Source of the DNA: GCA-002708315 sp963676635
GTDB lineage: Bacteria; Bacteroidota; Bacteroidia; Bacteroidales; F082
Length of the DNA: 64,000 nt
Assembly: GCA_963676635.1 (NCBI GenBank)
Contig: OY781105.1
Location: 3,844,001 to 3,908,000, forward strand
Reading direction: 5' to 3'
The notes under the pieces were generated by a model. The model saw nothing but the letters and a program-made list of their open reading frames with translations. It did no database searches and had not been told where the DNA came from. How positions within the stretch are numbered: the first letter of the stretch is position 1; each line of letters opens with the position of its first letter. The translations under genes and the position numbers were made by a program. Of this stretch, positions 17,031-25,695 are shown in pieces.

Positions 17031-17336
17031 ATTGATTCCCTCAAAAATCATGTCCATCCTATAATCCATAAAATCATGTTCAGACAAAAAATCTTGAACG
17101 AATAAAAAACAAGTCAGGCTTACAGCCTTAAAACAGCCTTCGCCATAAACACAAGGTTACCACCCTGTGCTATTACAGACCGCCTACAGGGCTACAAAGC
17201 CTGCTCGCCGTTTTTTATATGCCCACCGCACAGTATCGTGTTAATAATGAAGATCGTTCTCCGAATTAAGATTCCAACATGGTGAATGGTGAATAGTGAA
17301 TTGCGATGAATGAGCAATCATGAGCTCCAATAAAAA
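17031..17336 (+). repeat. Dispersed repeat fragments downstream of copy A
   Basis: Holds a further ATAATGAAGATCGTTCTCCG block (17250) that also opens the structured repeats, followed by GTGAATA-type units and by the dispersed phrase GAATGAGCAATCATGAGCTC also seen near 23490 and 48070. No gene is present. Confidence 0.6.
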
Positions 17337-17391
17337 TGACTCGTCCTGAAATTTGTTTACTTTTTGTGTCAACCTATTTCAGGACGAGTCA
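17337..17391. mobile_element. 55-bp miniature element made from the IS3 right end
   Basis: TGACTCGTCCTGAAAT and ATTTCAGGACGAGTCA form a perfect 16-bp terminal inverted repeat around a 23-base centre. From TCCTGAAAT to the right end it is identical to the right terminus of the complete IS3 element at 23909-25394 (25347-25394). It interrupts a dispersed phrase that continues ...CCAATAAAAATAAATAAG at other sites. No coding capacity; no clear target duplication. Confidence 0.65.
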
Positions 17392-17760
17392 GCCTGACCG
17401 CCTCAGGAGGTTCCCCTTGTCCCTTTGTCACCTTGTCACCTTGTCACTTTTCATTCTTCATTTTTATTTTGGTGAATGGTGGCCGTGTCCGACTCAGGCG
17501 GATGAATAGTGAACTGTGTCCGCCTACCGGCGGATGGTAAGCAGAGCGTTTTTCTCACTTTGTTCCCCTGTCTTTTTTATTTTTCATTTTTCATTTTCCC
17601 CTTGTCAATGCCTGACCGCCTCAGGAGGTTCCCCTTGTCCCTTTGTCACCTTGTCACCTTGTCACTTTTCATTCTTCATTCTTCATTCTTCATTTTTCCC
17701 CTCGTCCCTTGTCCCTCCAGTCTCTAAAGTCCCCATGCAACCCCCCATCCACATATTTCG
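17392..17760 (+). repeat. Mixed 7/8-bp minisatellites with small palindromes
   Basis: CTTGTCCC/CTTGTCAC units and TTCATTC units carrying the palindromes CCTGACCGCCTCAGG (17392, 17609) and CCGCCTACCGGCGG (17520). About 200 bp (17490-17700) recurs in opposite orientation at 36380-36600 with few differences. The last 90 bases before the next gene recur at 25606-25695. Confidence 0.8.
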
Positions 17761-17805
17761 TCATATTATATATAAACATTTTAACTTTTTTGCTAAATCT
17801 ATATC

Positions 17806-20187
17806 ATGAAAAAAATAATACCTACCCTTGTAATACTGCTTTTTGTTAAGCTTTTGTTCTCTCAATCGAATCCTGTCGTTATTGCTGATACCGGTCAAGG
17901 TTACTGTGGTGATGTTGTTATTGTTGATGTTTTAAGTAATGATTATGATCCTGAAGGTGCTGAGTTGGAGATTAAGGATGTTGTAATGGACTTTCCTGTT
18001 CCTTTTGATTCATCTTTTTTAGTGATTTCAGATCCCTACATTGAAATAAGAATGGATTTTGAGGATGGTCTGATTATTAACAGCGATCTGGTTAAATTGA
18101 GATACAGGGTTCAGGAAGTTGATAATCCTGAGTCGTACTCCGACTGGGGTGAAGTTAATATTAATATGGTACAAAATCCTAATGCACCCATTTTTAATCG
18201 TGATTATGCAAACGTCGTTGCAGGATACCCAACAACTATTGATATTTTTGCAAATGATGATCTGGCAGGGTATAGTGTGGAAATTGCAGATAAATGGAAT
18301 GACAGTGGGTATTTTAATTTTAATGATGGTACTAATTTAATTTTCACTTCTATTAGTTCACTAAGCGGAACTGTTGTTTCTAATTATTTTAGTCAAGGTG
18401 ATGGTTTCTTGTCGTTTGGAGAAATTGAGATTGAAGTATATCCCATTAAATTGCATGATTCAGTTAATATTAATAATGTAAATGCCGGGATTAATTCCGA
18501 TGGATTCTTATTTAGTAGAGTGAATGAAATTGTAGGTTTTGACGTGCAAAGTATGAATCCTCATTTTGAATTTCCAAATGGATCGGGTAAGCATACCATT
18601 TATTCAGGCGCTTTATGGATAGGTGGTATTGATCAGGATGATAGTTTGCATCTCGCTGCTCAAAGATATAAACAGGCTGGCTATGATTATCAGTTTGGTC
18701 CTGTTTCTGATAGTTATGAAGGATTAGATTTCTATCGGAAATGGAACAGAGTATGGAAGTTAAGTAAAGATGAGATATCTTATCATAGAAATAATTATTG
18801 GAAAGAAGACTATGTCCCAATTGATGCTATTGTAAATTGGCCTGCGAATGGAGATGTGAATAACGGTCAATCTGTAAAATTAGCTCCTTTTTTCGACTCC
18901 AATGATAATGGTATATATGAACCTATGAGTGGTGATTATCCTTTGATAAGGGGTGATCAGTCAGTTTTTGTGATTTTTAATGATGACAGAAATCATACAG
19001 AAACAGATGGCAAGAAGCTTAAAGTAGAAGTACATGGTATGCTGTATTCTTTTGCTGAAACTGATAATTCAGTGTTAAATAATTCAGTTTTTATGCATTA
19101 TGATATCTATAATAGATCAGAAAATACATATTATAATACTTATATTGGCTCTTTTACTGATATTGATATTGGCTTTTCAAGGGATGATTATGTAGGTTGT
19201 AATGTGGGCTTAGGTTCATATTTTGGTTATAACGGGTATGATATTGACGGTAATGGAGAACCCGAAGCATATGGAGAAAATCCACCGGCACAAAGTATTT
19301 CTGTTATTGCGGGACCATTTATTGACGATGATAATTTGGATAACCCGAACGGAGGCTGTGATTATAGTATTAATGGTCTTAATTTTGGAGACCAGATTGT
19401 AGATAATGAGAGATATGGATTAACAGGATTTATTTATTTTAACAATGGAGGATTACCAGCTACAAGTGATCCACGTTATGCTTCGGATTATTATAATTAT
19501 TTAAGAGGGTTATGGAAAGATGGAACTAATATGCTTTACGGTGGAACGGCTCATGTTAGCGGCCCGGGTGTTGTAGGACCTTCTTGTAAGTTTATGTGGC
19601 CTGGTGATTCCGATCCTTGTAATTGGGGTACAGGTGGCGTTGTTCCTAATGGCGGATACAATCAGGATGGGAAATATTGGTCTGAAGAAACTGCAAATAA
19701 TGGCAATCCAAATCTTCCAAATGACAGGAGAGCCATGGGGGCAACAGGGCCATTTACTTTTGAGCCAGGTGAAAGACAGGAATTGGACTTGGCTTACATG
19801 GCAAGTATAAGTGATAATGATTCTCTTACCAGCATTCAACAGTTGGGTGGAGATCTTTCTGAACTTTCTGAATTAGTAGCCCAAGGAAATATTATTACTC
19901 CTGCCGATTATCTGGATATTGATGAACACGATACTGACTGTTTTCAAATAAGAATATTTCCTAATCCTGCTTGTGACTTTTTGTATATTGATATTGCTAG
20001 TGCAGATGATGAATCTATGGAGTTTATTGTAGCTAATAGCTATGGTGAGATATTTAATACGGGTACATTGAAAAATAATGGAAATGCTATTATAAGTGTA
20101 AATAGCCTTCCAGCGGGATTGTATTTTCTTAGGATTGCATCCGGCAATTCAATCCACTCTTTTAAGTTTATTAAAATAATACCTTAA
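17806..20187 (+). CDS. Secreted T9SS protein with two VCBS/cadherin-like N-terminal domains
   Basis: A 793-residue secreted protein. Residues 1-20 are a signal peptide ending in FSQ. Two related beta-sandwich domains follow, recognised by DVLSNDYDPEG (41-51) and by DIFANDDLAGY near residue 145, the VLxNDxD style of VCBS or Big-type adhesin repeats. The large middle region is unassigned but has DSNDNGIYEP and DGNGEPEAYG, which look like calcium-binding loops. The C-terminal ~75 residues (IRIFPNPACDFLYIDI ... LPAGLYFLRI ... FKFIKI) are a type A T9SS sorting tail. It would be exported and either released or attached to the cell surface. A close paralogue lies at 25696, with matching upstream DNA. 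Confidence 0.88.
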   Translation: MKKIIPTLVILLFVKLLFSQSNPVVIADTGQGYCGDVVIVDVLSNDYDPEGAELEIKDVVMDFPVPFDSSFLVISDPYIEIRMDFEDGLIINSDLVKLRYRVQEVDNPESYSDWGEVNINMVQNPNAPIFNRDYANVVAGYPTTIDIFANDDLAGYSVEIADKWNDSGYFNFNDGTNLIFTSISSLSGTVVSNYFSQGDGFLSFGEIEIEVYPIKLHDSVNINNVNAGINSDGFLFSRVNEIVGFDVQSMNPHFEFPNGSGKHTIYSGALWIGGIDQDDSLHLAAQRYKQAGYDYQFGPVSDSYEGLDFYRKWNRVWKLSKDEISYHRNNYWKEDYVPIDAIVNWPANGDVNNGQSVKLAPFFDSNDNGIYEPMSGDYPLIRGDQSVFVIFNDDRNHTETDGKKLKVEVHGMLYSFAETDNSVLNNSVFMHYDIYNRSENTYYNTYIGSFTDIDIGFSRDDYVGCNVGLGSYFGYNGYDIDGNGEPEAYGENPPAQSISVIAGPFIDDDNLDNPNGGCDYSINGLNFGDQIVDNERYGLTGFIYFNNGGLPATSDPRYASDYYNYLRGLWKDGTNMLYGGTAHVSGPGVVGPSCKFMWPGDSDPCNWGTGGVVPNGGYNQDGKYWSEETANNGNPNLPNDRRAMGATGPFTFEPGERQELDLAYMASISDNDSLTSIQQLGGDLSELSELVAQGNIITPADYLDIDEHDTDCFQIRIFPNPACDFLYIDIASADDESMEFIVANSYGEIFNTGTLKNNGNAIISVNSLPAGLYFLRIASGNSIHSFKFIKIIP

Positions 20188-20319
20188 TGTGTGTGTCTGC
20201 TAATTAGTATAGTAAAACTTGAAATTTGTTACTTGAAATATATACCTTATGTAACATAATGTCCAATGAGCAGATTTTTTACCTTGAAATATTTCGTTGG
20301 TAAAAAACACACAACCTCG

Positions 20320-20763
20320 TTATTCTGTCCCCGGCAGATGTTTACCATAAAACCTGGTTATTTCATCTTTCTCAGACCGATTTCCTCTGCTAAAAACTCT
20401 TTTGATGACCGATTGTTTTTGTTTTTCCCAGTTTATTGAATTAATGTCTGTATCCCAGAAAAGGGCAGGCCTTAATATATTTAAGTCTGGTATACTTCGT
20501 TTTGTTCGTTCTTTTTCCCGGGCAATATCATGGTAGACCTGCAATATCATCAAAGTACCTTCATCCATATTCAAAGCTTCTTCAATTTTAATTGCAAGCT
20601 TTGTATTCATTCTCCTTCTACCTTTTGTAATTGCTACCAGTGTTTGCGGGTACTCATTCAATAAGATCGCAAACGGACCCTTTTTAATGTTTGCCCGCCT
20701 CAGTTCCCTGTCCAGATAAATCCCGGGATGAATTCCTTTTAAGAGTATGATTTTATCATTCAT
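20320..20763 (-). CDS. HTH antitoxin-like protein with C-terminal DUF6922-type domain, orphan
   Basis: A 147-residue protein. Residues about 8-70 form a HigA/XRE-like HTH (HPGIYLDRELRRANIKKG, LVAITKGRRRMNTKLAIKIEEAL). Residues about 95-145 carry the block LRPALFWDTDINSINWEKQK followed by VIKRVFSRGNRSEKDEITRFYG, which is the DUF6922 signature often found in antitoxin-like proteins next to AbiEii or similar nucleotidyltransferase toxins. No such toxin gene is adjacent: downstream is the convergent T9SS gene and upstream is repeat. Its promoter overlaps a palindrome, so it probably represses itself. It may be a solitary antitoxin or may protect against a toxin encoded elsewhere. Confidence 0.82.
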   Translation of the reverse strand: MNDKIILLKGIHPGIYLDRELRRANIKKGPFAILLNEYPQTLVAITKGRRRMNTKLAIKIEEALNMDEGTLMILQVYHDIAREKERTKRSIPDLNILRPALFWDTDINSINWEKQKQSVIKRVFSRGNRSEKDEITRFYGKHLPGTE

Positions 20764-20767
20764 ACTA

Positions 20768-20790
20768 CAAAAGTAAACAAAAGTGTTTAC
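20768..20790 (-). promoter_or_regulatory. Promoter and operator palindrome of the orphan antitoxin
   Basis: On the minus strand TACTTTTG (complement of 20768-20775) matches TAnnTTTG and lies 5 bases from the ATG, implying a leaderless message. GTAAAC-N6-GTTTAC (20773-20790) is a perfect inverted repeat overlapping it, typical of autoregulated HTH antitoxins. Confidence 0.6.
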
Positions 20791-20823
20791 ATAAAAATGT
20801 TTTTATTAATTTTTTTACTCGTC

Positions 20824-20937
20824 GGATATAGTTGGGTGAATGGTGAGTGGTGAGTAGTGAATGGTGAATGGTGAGTAGTGAATAGTGAATGGTGAACTGT
20901 GTCCGCCTACCGGCGGATGGTGAATAGTGATTAGTGT
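20824..20937 (+). repeat. 7-bp minisatellite with CCGCCTACCGGCGG palindrome
   Basis: GTGAATA/GTGAGTG-type units interrupted at about 20900 by TCCGCCTACCGGCGGATG. The same palindrome interrupts the same kind of context at 17519 and 36550. Confidence 0.75.
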
Positions 20938-21324
20938 ACCGTGTTAACCATGAATACTATTCTCCGAATTAAGATTCGGCATTGTGAATATCCTAAACAA
21001 TCCACAATGCTCCAATACCCACACAGCCGCATCTACATTAATAGTCTGAACTACCGGAGTTGGGAACGGCGGGCCTCTTTTGGTTAAGTGGATTTTTAGA
21101 AGTGTAGCGTTAGAGAAATGGAGAAGCTCCGAGGAACGAGGAGATCACTCCATTGAACTTACGCTACACGATAAAAATATACTTAAGCAGAAGAAGCCCT
21201 TGATTTTTTGCTGACTTTTTTATCAAGAACTGCGAAGCAATCATGAACTCCAATAAAATAAACAATATGTGAGTAAAAAATGAAAAGCCATGCGGCTTTG
21301 AGCAAAAAGCGACTTGTCGCTTTT
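20938..21324 (+). ncRNA. Structured repeat, copy B (candidate non-coding RNA)
   Basis: The second copy of the element at 16696. The long hairpin has arms 21102-21123 and 21148-21169 around the same 24-base loop. Compared with copy A the arms read GTGTAGCG...CGCTACAC instead of GTGAAGGC...GCCTTCAC: three paired positions have changed on both sides, and a fourth near the loop changed from G-C to T-A. It ends in the same AAAAGCGAC-TT-GTCGCTTTT hairpin (21305-21324). A third copy of only this 3' end lies at 32538-32557. Covariation between two copies supports selection for, or a mechanism maintaining, the fold. Confidence 0.5.
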
Positions 21325-21407
21325 ATCGATTCTCTCCCATCATCTGCGAAAGCAAAAACAAATAACAATAATTTCCAATACCCTCTCAATCATAACAATA
21401 ATTTACT

Positions 21408-21415
21408 TACATTTG
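21408..21415 (+). promoter_or_regulatory. -7 box TACATTTG for the 21553 gene
   Basis: A TAnnTTTG match 138 bases before the ATG, in an otherwise non-coding spacer; a long leader would result. Confidence 0.4.
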
Positions 21416-21552
21416 AAAACAAATTAAAATTATAAAAAGAAAGTACTTGGTTAATTAATCTGTATGAAGACAAAAACTCGCTAAAGTAAAAATATTACAC
21501 ACCATGAGGATAAAATCATACTAATCAATAAAAGAGACAAATAAATCAGAAA

Positions 21553-23364
21553 ATGAAAAAAATTACAGCATTAGTACTTATTATGACATTTGCGATATTA
21601 AGTTGCAATAAAGATAATGACGATAGTTTGCGTGGCGACTTAAACGTAACAGTTCTGTTAAATGGTTATCAGCCCGCTGAAAATGCAAATGTTTATACCA
21701 ACCCCTCATCAAAACAAGGAACTTCTGATGTATTTGGCAGTATCTTGCTATCAGGTATTGATATAGGAAGCTATGAGGTATACGCCAGTATGGAAGGTAT
21801 TGGCTCAGGTAAGTCCGTAGCCAATATAAAGGCTGGCGAGTTAACAGAAGTATCCGTAAATATAATTCCAGGCATTGAAGTAGAAATCGGCCCCTCCATA
21901 GATATAATTTTCCCCGTTTTTCCAGCGGAATTTTCAGAAGGAGAAGATATTAATTTCAGTGCAAATGTTGAAGATGATGATACCCCTGCACAAGATATAA
22001 AAATAGTGTGGGAAAGTAGTCTGGATGGGGAGTTAAATACAGATTCACCTGACACAGAAGGTAACGCTGGTTTTACAACAAACACTCTTACAAGAGGACT
22101 TCATGAAATAACATTAACTGCTGAAGATGCAGATGGGTATAGTACAAGTACAACATTTGAAGTAAGCACATTGTCACCGCCTTCCTTAACGCTTTCAGAA
22201 CCCGTAAAAAATGAAGGTGCTGTAATTTTAGAATGGAATCAATACCCACACTCCGATTTTCTAAAATATGAGATATATAGGACTGATGAAAATTGCACAG
22301 AAGAAAATAAAGAACTGTTAACTACAATATCTGATAAAGGAATAACTACCTTTACTGATGAATTCCCTCCATTTGAATATCAGGTGTGTTATTTTGTAAG
22401 AGTTACAAATTCAGAGGAATACTCCAGAAATAGTAATCACCAAACAGTTGATTTACCAAGTGGGCATATATTTAATTTTGAGGCTTACGATATGTTGATT
22501 CACCCAACGCAAAATTACGTATACCTGCTCGACAGAGGTGGTCAGAAATTAGTGAAATATGATTATGTTAATATGGAGGTAGTAAAAGAAACGAATCTTC
22601 AGGGAAATATTGGTTATTGCGATATTGGTGATAATGGTTTTGGCGTGGAAATTTATGTTCCAAGTGATGATGGCTGGATATATGTTTATGATGCTGATGA
22701 TTTGAGTCAGACAACATCAATAAGCACGGGGTTAGGAACCACAAGTGTGGTAATAAATGGTTTAGGGCATGTTATTGCTGCTGTTTTGCCTTCACCCTGG
22801 TGGGAACAACCTGTTAGGACTTACCTGAGAAGTAATGGAATGAATATTGACGGAAATGGAGACTTTGACGGAGATAGGTTAAGAATGATTCCGGGTAAAA
22901 ATGAAATTATTTCTATTTCAACAGGTGTTAGTCCTGTTGATATGGAATATTTTAAACTTGGGAGCTCAGGTGAAATAGAATTGCATGTGGATGATCAATA
23001 TCATGGTGATTATCCGTTAAGTCCGAGGATTTTCAGAATCTCCGATGATGGCACATATTCTATAACCTCAAGTAGTGGGGCAGTGTATTTAGCAAATAAT
23101 TCTATGGAGTATAAAGGTGTGCTACAACGTGGTTCGTTGGCATTTTCCGATTTTGCTTTTAGTGATGATGGGTCGGTTATTTATGCAGCAACGAGTAATA
23201 GGAAGTCAATACAGATAGGTCACTACCCTTCATTGATAAGAGATGATGAAATCCTCACTAAAGGGTTTCCTATATTTATTGAAAGAAGTGGTGATAAGAT
23301 TATTTCACTTAGTAAATCAACAGAAGGATCAATAAATACTGGTATAGAGGTTATTGAACTTTAA
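21553..23364 (+). CDS. Surface lipoprotein with regulatory-like, Ig/FN3 and beta-propeller regions
   Basis: A 603-residue lipoprotein with signal sequence and lipobox FAILSC (Cys18). Residues about 28-105 look like a carboxypeptidase-regulatory-like domain (PAENANVYTNPSSKQGTSD). Residues about 110-205 form an Ig/PKD-like domain (FSEGEDINFSANVEDDDTP). A fibronectin-III-like segment follows at about 208-300 (VILEWNQYPHSDFLKYEIYR). The remaining 300 residues carry repeated blade-like strands (YVYLLDRGGQKLVKYD, WIYVYDADDLS, SVIYAATSN) that suggest a beta-propeller. It is probably anchored in the outer membrane facing outward. Substrate unknown. No operon partner. Confidence 0.8.
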   Translation: MKKITALVLIMTFAILSCNKDNDDSLRGDLNVTVLLNGYQPAENANVYTNPSSKQGTSDVFGSILLSGIDIGSYEVYASMEGIGSGKSVANIKAGELTEVSVNIIPGIEVEIGPSIDIIFPVFPAEFSEGEDINFSANVEDDDTPAQDIKIVWESSLDGELNTDSPDTEGNAGFTTNTLTRGLHEITLTAEDADGYSTSTTFEVSTLSPPSLTLSEPVKNEGAVILEWNQYPHSDFLKYEIYRTDENCTEENKELLTTISDKGITTFTDEFPPFEYQVCYFVRVTNSEEYSRNSNHQTVDLPSGHIFNFEAYDMLIHPTQNYVYLLDRGGQKLVKYDYVNMEVVKETNLQGNIGYCDIGDNGFGVEIYVPSDDGWIYVYDADDLSQTTSISTGLGTTSVVINGLGHVIAAVLPSPWWEQPVRTYLRSNGMNIDGNGDFDGDRLRMIPGKNEIISISTGVSPVDMEYFKLGSSGEIELHVDDQYHGDYPLSPRIFRISDDGTYSITSSSGAVYLANNSMEYKGVLQRGSLAFSDFAFSDDGSVIYAATSNRKSIQIGHYPSLIRDDEILTKGFPIFIERSGDKIISLSKSTEGSINTGIEVIEL

Positions 23365-23908
23365 AGTGAGTTAGTAGCACTGCAGTCACTTCCTGTATAC
23401 TATACAACACTATTCTTCATTTTTCATTCTTCATTATTCATTTTTCATTTTTTGGTGAATGGTGAATAGTGAATGGTGAATTGCGAAGAATGAGCAATCA
23501 TGAGCTCCAATAGAAATAAATAAGTTGCGAATAATGGTAAGCTGCGCGTATTTTTCCCCTTGTCACTGCCTGACCGCCTCAGGAGGTTCTCTTTAAAATT
23601 CCAATTATCAAGCACCAAATAACAAACAAATCCCAATCACCAAAATTCAAATAAGCAAAACCCACACACTCCGGAATTGTCATCTGGTTATTTGATTTTT
23701 GATAATTGTTTGTTTTTTGATTACCCTAGTCACTTTTCATTCTTCACTTTTCATTATTCATTTTTCACCTTGTCCCCTTGTCCCTTGTCTCTCGTCCCTT
23801 GTCACCTTGTCACCTTGTCACCTTGTCACTTTTCATTATTCATTATTCACTTTTCATTATTCATTTTTCACCTTGTCCCCTTGTCCCTTGTCTCTCGTCC
23901 CTTGTCAC
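23365..23908 (+). repeat. Mixed minisatellites and dispersed phrases
   Basis: Contains TTCATTC and CTTGTCCC/CTTGTCAC units, one CCTGACCGCCTCAGG palindrome (23570), the ATTCCAATTATCAAGCACC phrase also found near 43410, 43590 and 48190, and the GAATGAGCAATCATGAGCTC phrase. No gene. The IS3 element that follows has inserted into the CTTGTCAC tract. Confidence 0.8.
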
Positions 23909-24070
23909 TGACCCGTCCTGAATTTAGTTGACAAATTTATTATTAATTTATTAAATAAAACATAACTCTTAATTTTAGAATTGTCACAAAAAAGTTATTC
24001 TGAAGCATTTTTGACCTCAAGTCAAAAAAATGATTCGGAAATAACTTTTTCCAATGAACCATGTACTGTT

Positions 24071-24970
24071 TTAAACATGACATTGTTGCTCCTTGTTTTT
24101 GTAGTAATTCTTCCAAAGCCGTTTAAGGCTTCGATTCTCAACATGTGCCTGATTTGGAGTTAATAACTCTATGCTACTATGTGGTCTTTCACTATTATAA
24201 ATCTTTATGATTCGTTTGATTTGAATAATCGCATCATTTAGAGATTTTAGTTTAATTTCATATATCCACTCTGTTTTTAGTATTCCGTTAACTCTTTCTG
24301 CTACTGCATTTTCTAATGGATCACCATTTTCTGTCATACTTATATTTACATTAGCCTTATTTAGGATTTCAACATATTTACTACTACAATACTGCACTCC
24401 TCTATCTGAATGATGGATAAGGTTCTTAACTCCTGCAGGTAACTGACTCAAAGCCATACATAAAGCTACAACTGCATTGTCAGAACCCAGATTATCTGAT
24501 AAATTCCATCCTATTATCTTCCTGGAGAAGGCATCTGTTATCAAAAACAGATATACAAAGCCTTCAGATGTTTCTACGTAGGTTATGTCGCTAACCCATA
24601 ATTGATGTGGACCATTAGGTATAAATTCCTTTATCAAATTTGGATACTTTCTTAGCCAATGACTTGACATTGTCGTGATTGCTTTGTGCCGCTTTCTTCT
24701 GACAAGTAAGTTGTTATCCCTTAAAAAATCAAAAAACTTATCCCTACCCATATGAAGATCATCTGGTATTTTACCTTGTAACTTGAAATGTAGTTTTCTA
24801 CCTCCAAGCATAGGCATTAATTTCCTTTCCTTGGCAATCATCTGAATTAAAATCTCAGACTCAAATGCAGATCTTGTGCTGATTTTTCTCTTTTTATAGT
24901 AGGTCTGTCTTCGTTTACCAAACAGTTCACACAAAGTATCAATACTTTGACCTTCTTTCTTTGTGTGCAT
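24071..24970 (-). CDS. IS3 transposase OrfB (DDE integrase domain)
   Basis: A 299-residue rve-type catalytic subunit. N-terminal residues form a HTH_21-like segment (LFGKRRQTYYKKRK). The catalytic triad is Asp128 (WVSDITYV), Asp189 (HHSDRGVQY) and Glu225 (ENAVAERVNG), with exactly 35 residues between the last two, the classical DD(35)E spacing. The end RPHSSIELLTPNQAH is also typical. It starts 5 bases after OrfA in the -1 frame relative to it, and is probably made mainly as an OrfAB fusion by ribosomal frameshifting. No disruption is visible. Confidence 0.95.
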   Translation of the reverse strand: MHTKKEGQSIDTLCELFGKRRQTYYKKRKISTRSAFESEILIQMIAKERKLMPMLGGRKLHFKLQGKIPDDLHMGRDKFFDFLRDNNLLVRRKRHKAITTMSSHWLRKYPNLIKEFIPNGPHQLWVSDITYVETSEGFVYLFLITDAFSRKIIGWNLSDNLGSDNAVVALCMALSQLPAGVKNLIHHSDRGVQYCSSKYVEILNKANVNISMTENGDPLENAVAERVNGILKTEWIYEIKLKSLNDAIIQIKRIIKIYNSERPHSSIELLTPNQAHVENRSLKRLWKNYYKNKEQQCHV

Positions 24971-24975
24971 ACTCT

Positions 24976-25344
24976 CTACTGTTTGGTGCCAGACTTTTTT
25001 CTGATCGAAATTTTAAACTTATCCTCAGCAATATCTATCATCGTATTCAAGGCTTCTGTCCGTAATCGCTCATAGGAAAGCTTTGATTCTAACTTCTTTA
25101 TCGTTGATTCTAATTCCAACTCTTGTTTACTTTTACCATTTTCTTTTGACATTAGTATTTGTTTATGGATTTCTCTATCATCCGGTTTTGAAATGCCAAA
25201 TTTACGAATCCATTTGTTAAGTGTTCCGCCTGAACCAAAACCATACTTTTGCGATAGCTCCTTTCTTGTCTGATCTGTTTCCAAATACTCTTTAACGATC
25301 TTCAATTTTAATTCGTCCGAAAATTGGTTTACTTTTCTTTTCAT
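24976..25344 (-). CDS. IS3 transposase OrfA (HTH DNA-binding)
   Basis: A 122-residue protein with an N-terminal HTH of the transposase_8 type (FSDELKLKIVKEYL, QKYGFGSGGTLNKWIRKFG) and a C-terminal leucine-zipper-like coil (ELESTIKKLESKLSYERLRTE). It recognises the element ends and, when fused to OrfB, forms the active transposase. The start codon lies about 50 bases inside the right end, whose internal palindrome could act as a promoter or operator. Confidence 0.92.
   Translation of the reverse strand: MKRKVNQFSDELKLKIVKEYLETDQTRKELSQKYGFGSGGTLNKWIRKFGISKPDDREIHKQILMSKENGKSKQELELESTIKKLESKLSYERLRTEALNTMIDIAEDKFKISIRKKSGTKQ
24994..25000 (-). other. Slippery heptamer for programmed -1 frameshift in IS3
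   Basis: On the minus strand A-AAA-AAG near the end of OrfA. The -1 frame is open from here through the OrfB ATG (KKVWHQTVES then OrfB), so slippage yields an OrfAB fusion, the usual IS3 strategy. Confidence 0.75.
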
Positions 25345-25394
25345 AGTCCTGAAATTTGTTTACTTTTTGTGTCAACCTATTTCAGGACGAGTCA

Positions 25395-25695
25395 CACCTT
25401 GTCCCCTTGTCCCTTGTCTCTCGTCCCTTGTCACCTTGTCCCCTTGTCCCTTGTCTCTCGTCCCTTGTCACCTTGTCCCCTTGTCACCTTGTCACCTTGT
25501 CACTTTTCATTCTTCATTTTTCATTCTTCATTTTTCCCCTTGTCCCTCCTTGTCCACCGAAGCCTTGGCGCTGTGTCCGCTGCAAGCTGATAGGAGGGTT
25601 GTCCCTCCAGTCTCTAAAGTCCCCATGCAACCTCCCATACACATATTTCGTCATATTATATATAAACATTCTAACTTTTTTGCTAAATTTACATC
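25395..25695 (+). repeat. 8-bp minisatellite and duplicated upstream region
   Basis: CTTGTCAC/CTTGTCCC units continue from the other side of the IS3 insertion to about 25550. Bases 25606-25695 are nearly identical to 17713-17805, the region immediately upstream of the first T9SS paralogue, showing that the paralogue was duplicated together with its upstream DNA. Confidence 0.8.

Larger units (their letters stand above)
23909..25394 (-). mobile_element. Complete IS3-family insertion sequence, 1486 bp
   Basis: Terminal inverted repeats of 25 bp begin TGAC(C/T)CGTCCTGAA at both ends (about 20 of 25 match) and have TG...CA tips. A 3-bp direct duplication, CAC, flanks the element (23906-23908 and 25395-25397), matching the usual IS3 target duplication. 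The two ORFs fill the element on the minus strand with a slippery site between them. It sits inside an 8-bp CTTGTCAC minisatellite. The preserved ORFs, ends and duplication suggest recent insertion and probable activity. Confidence 0.92.
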
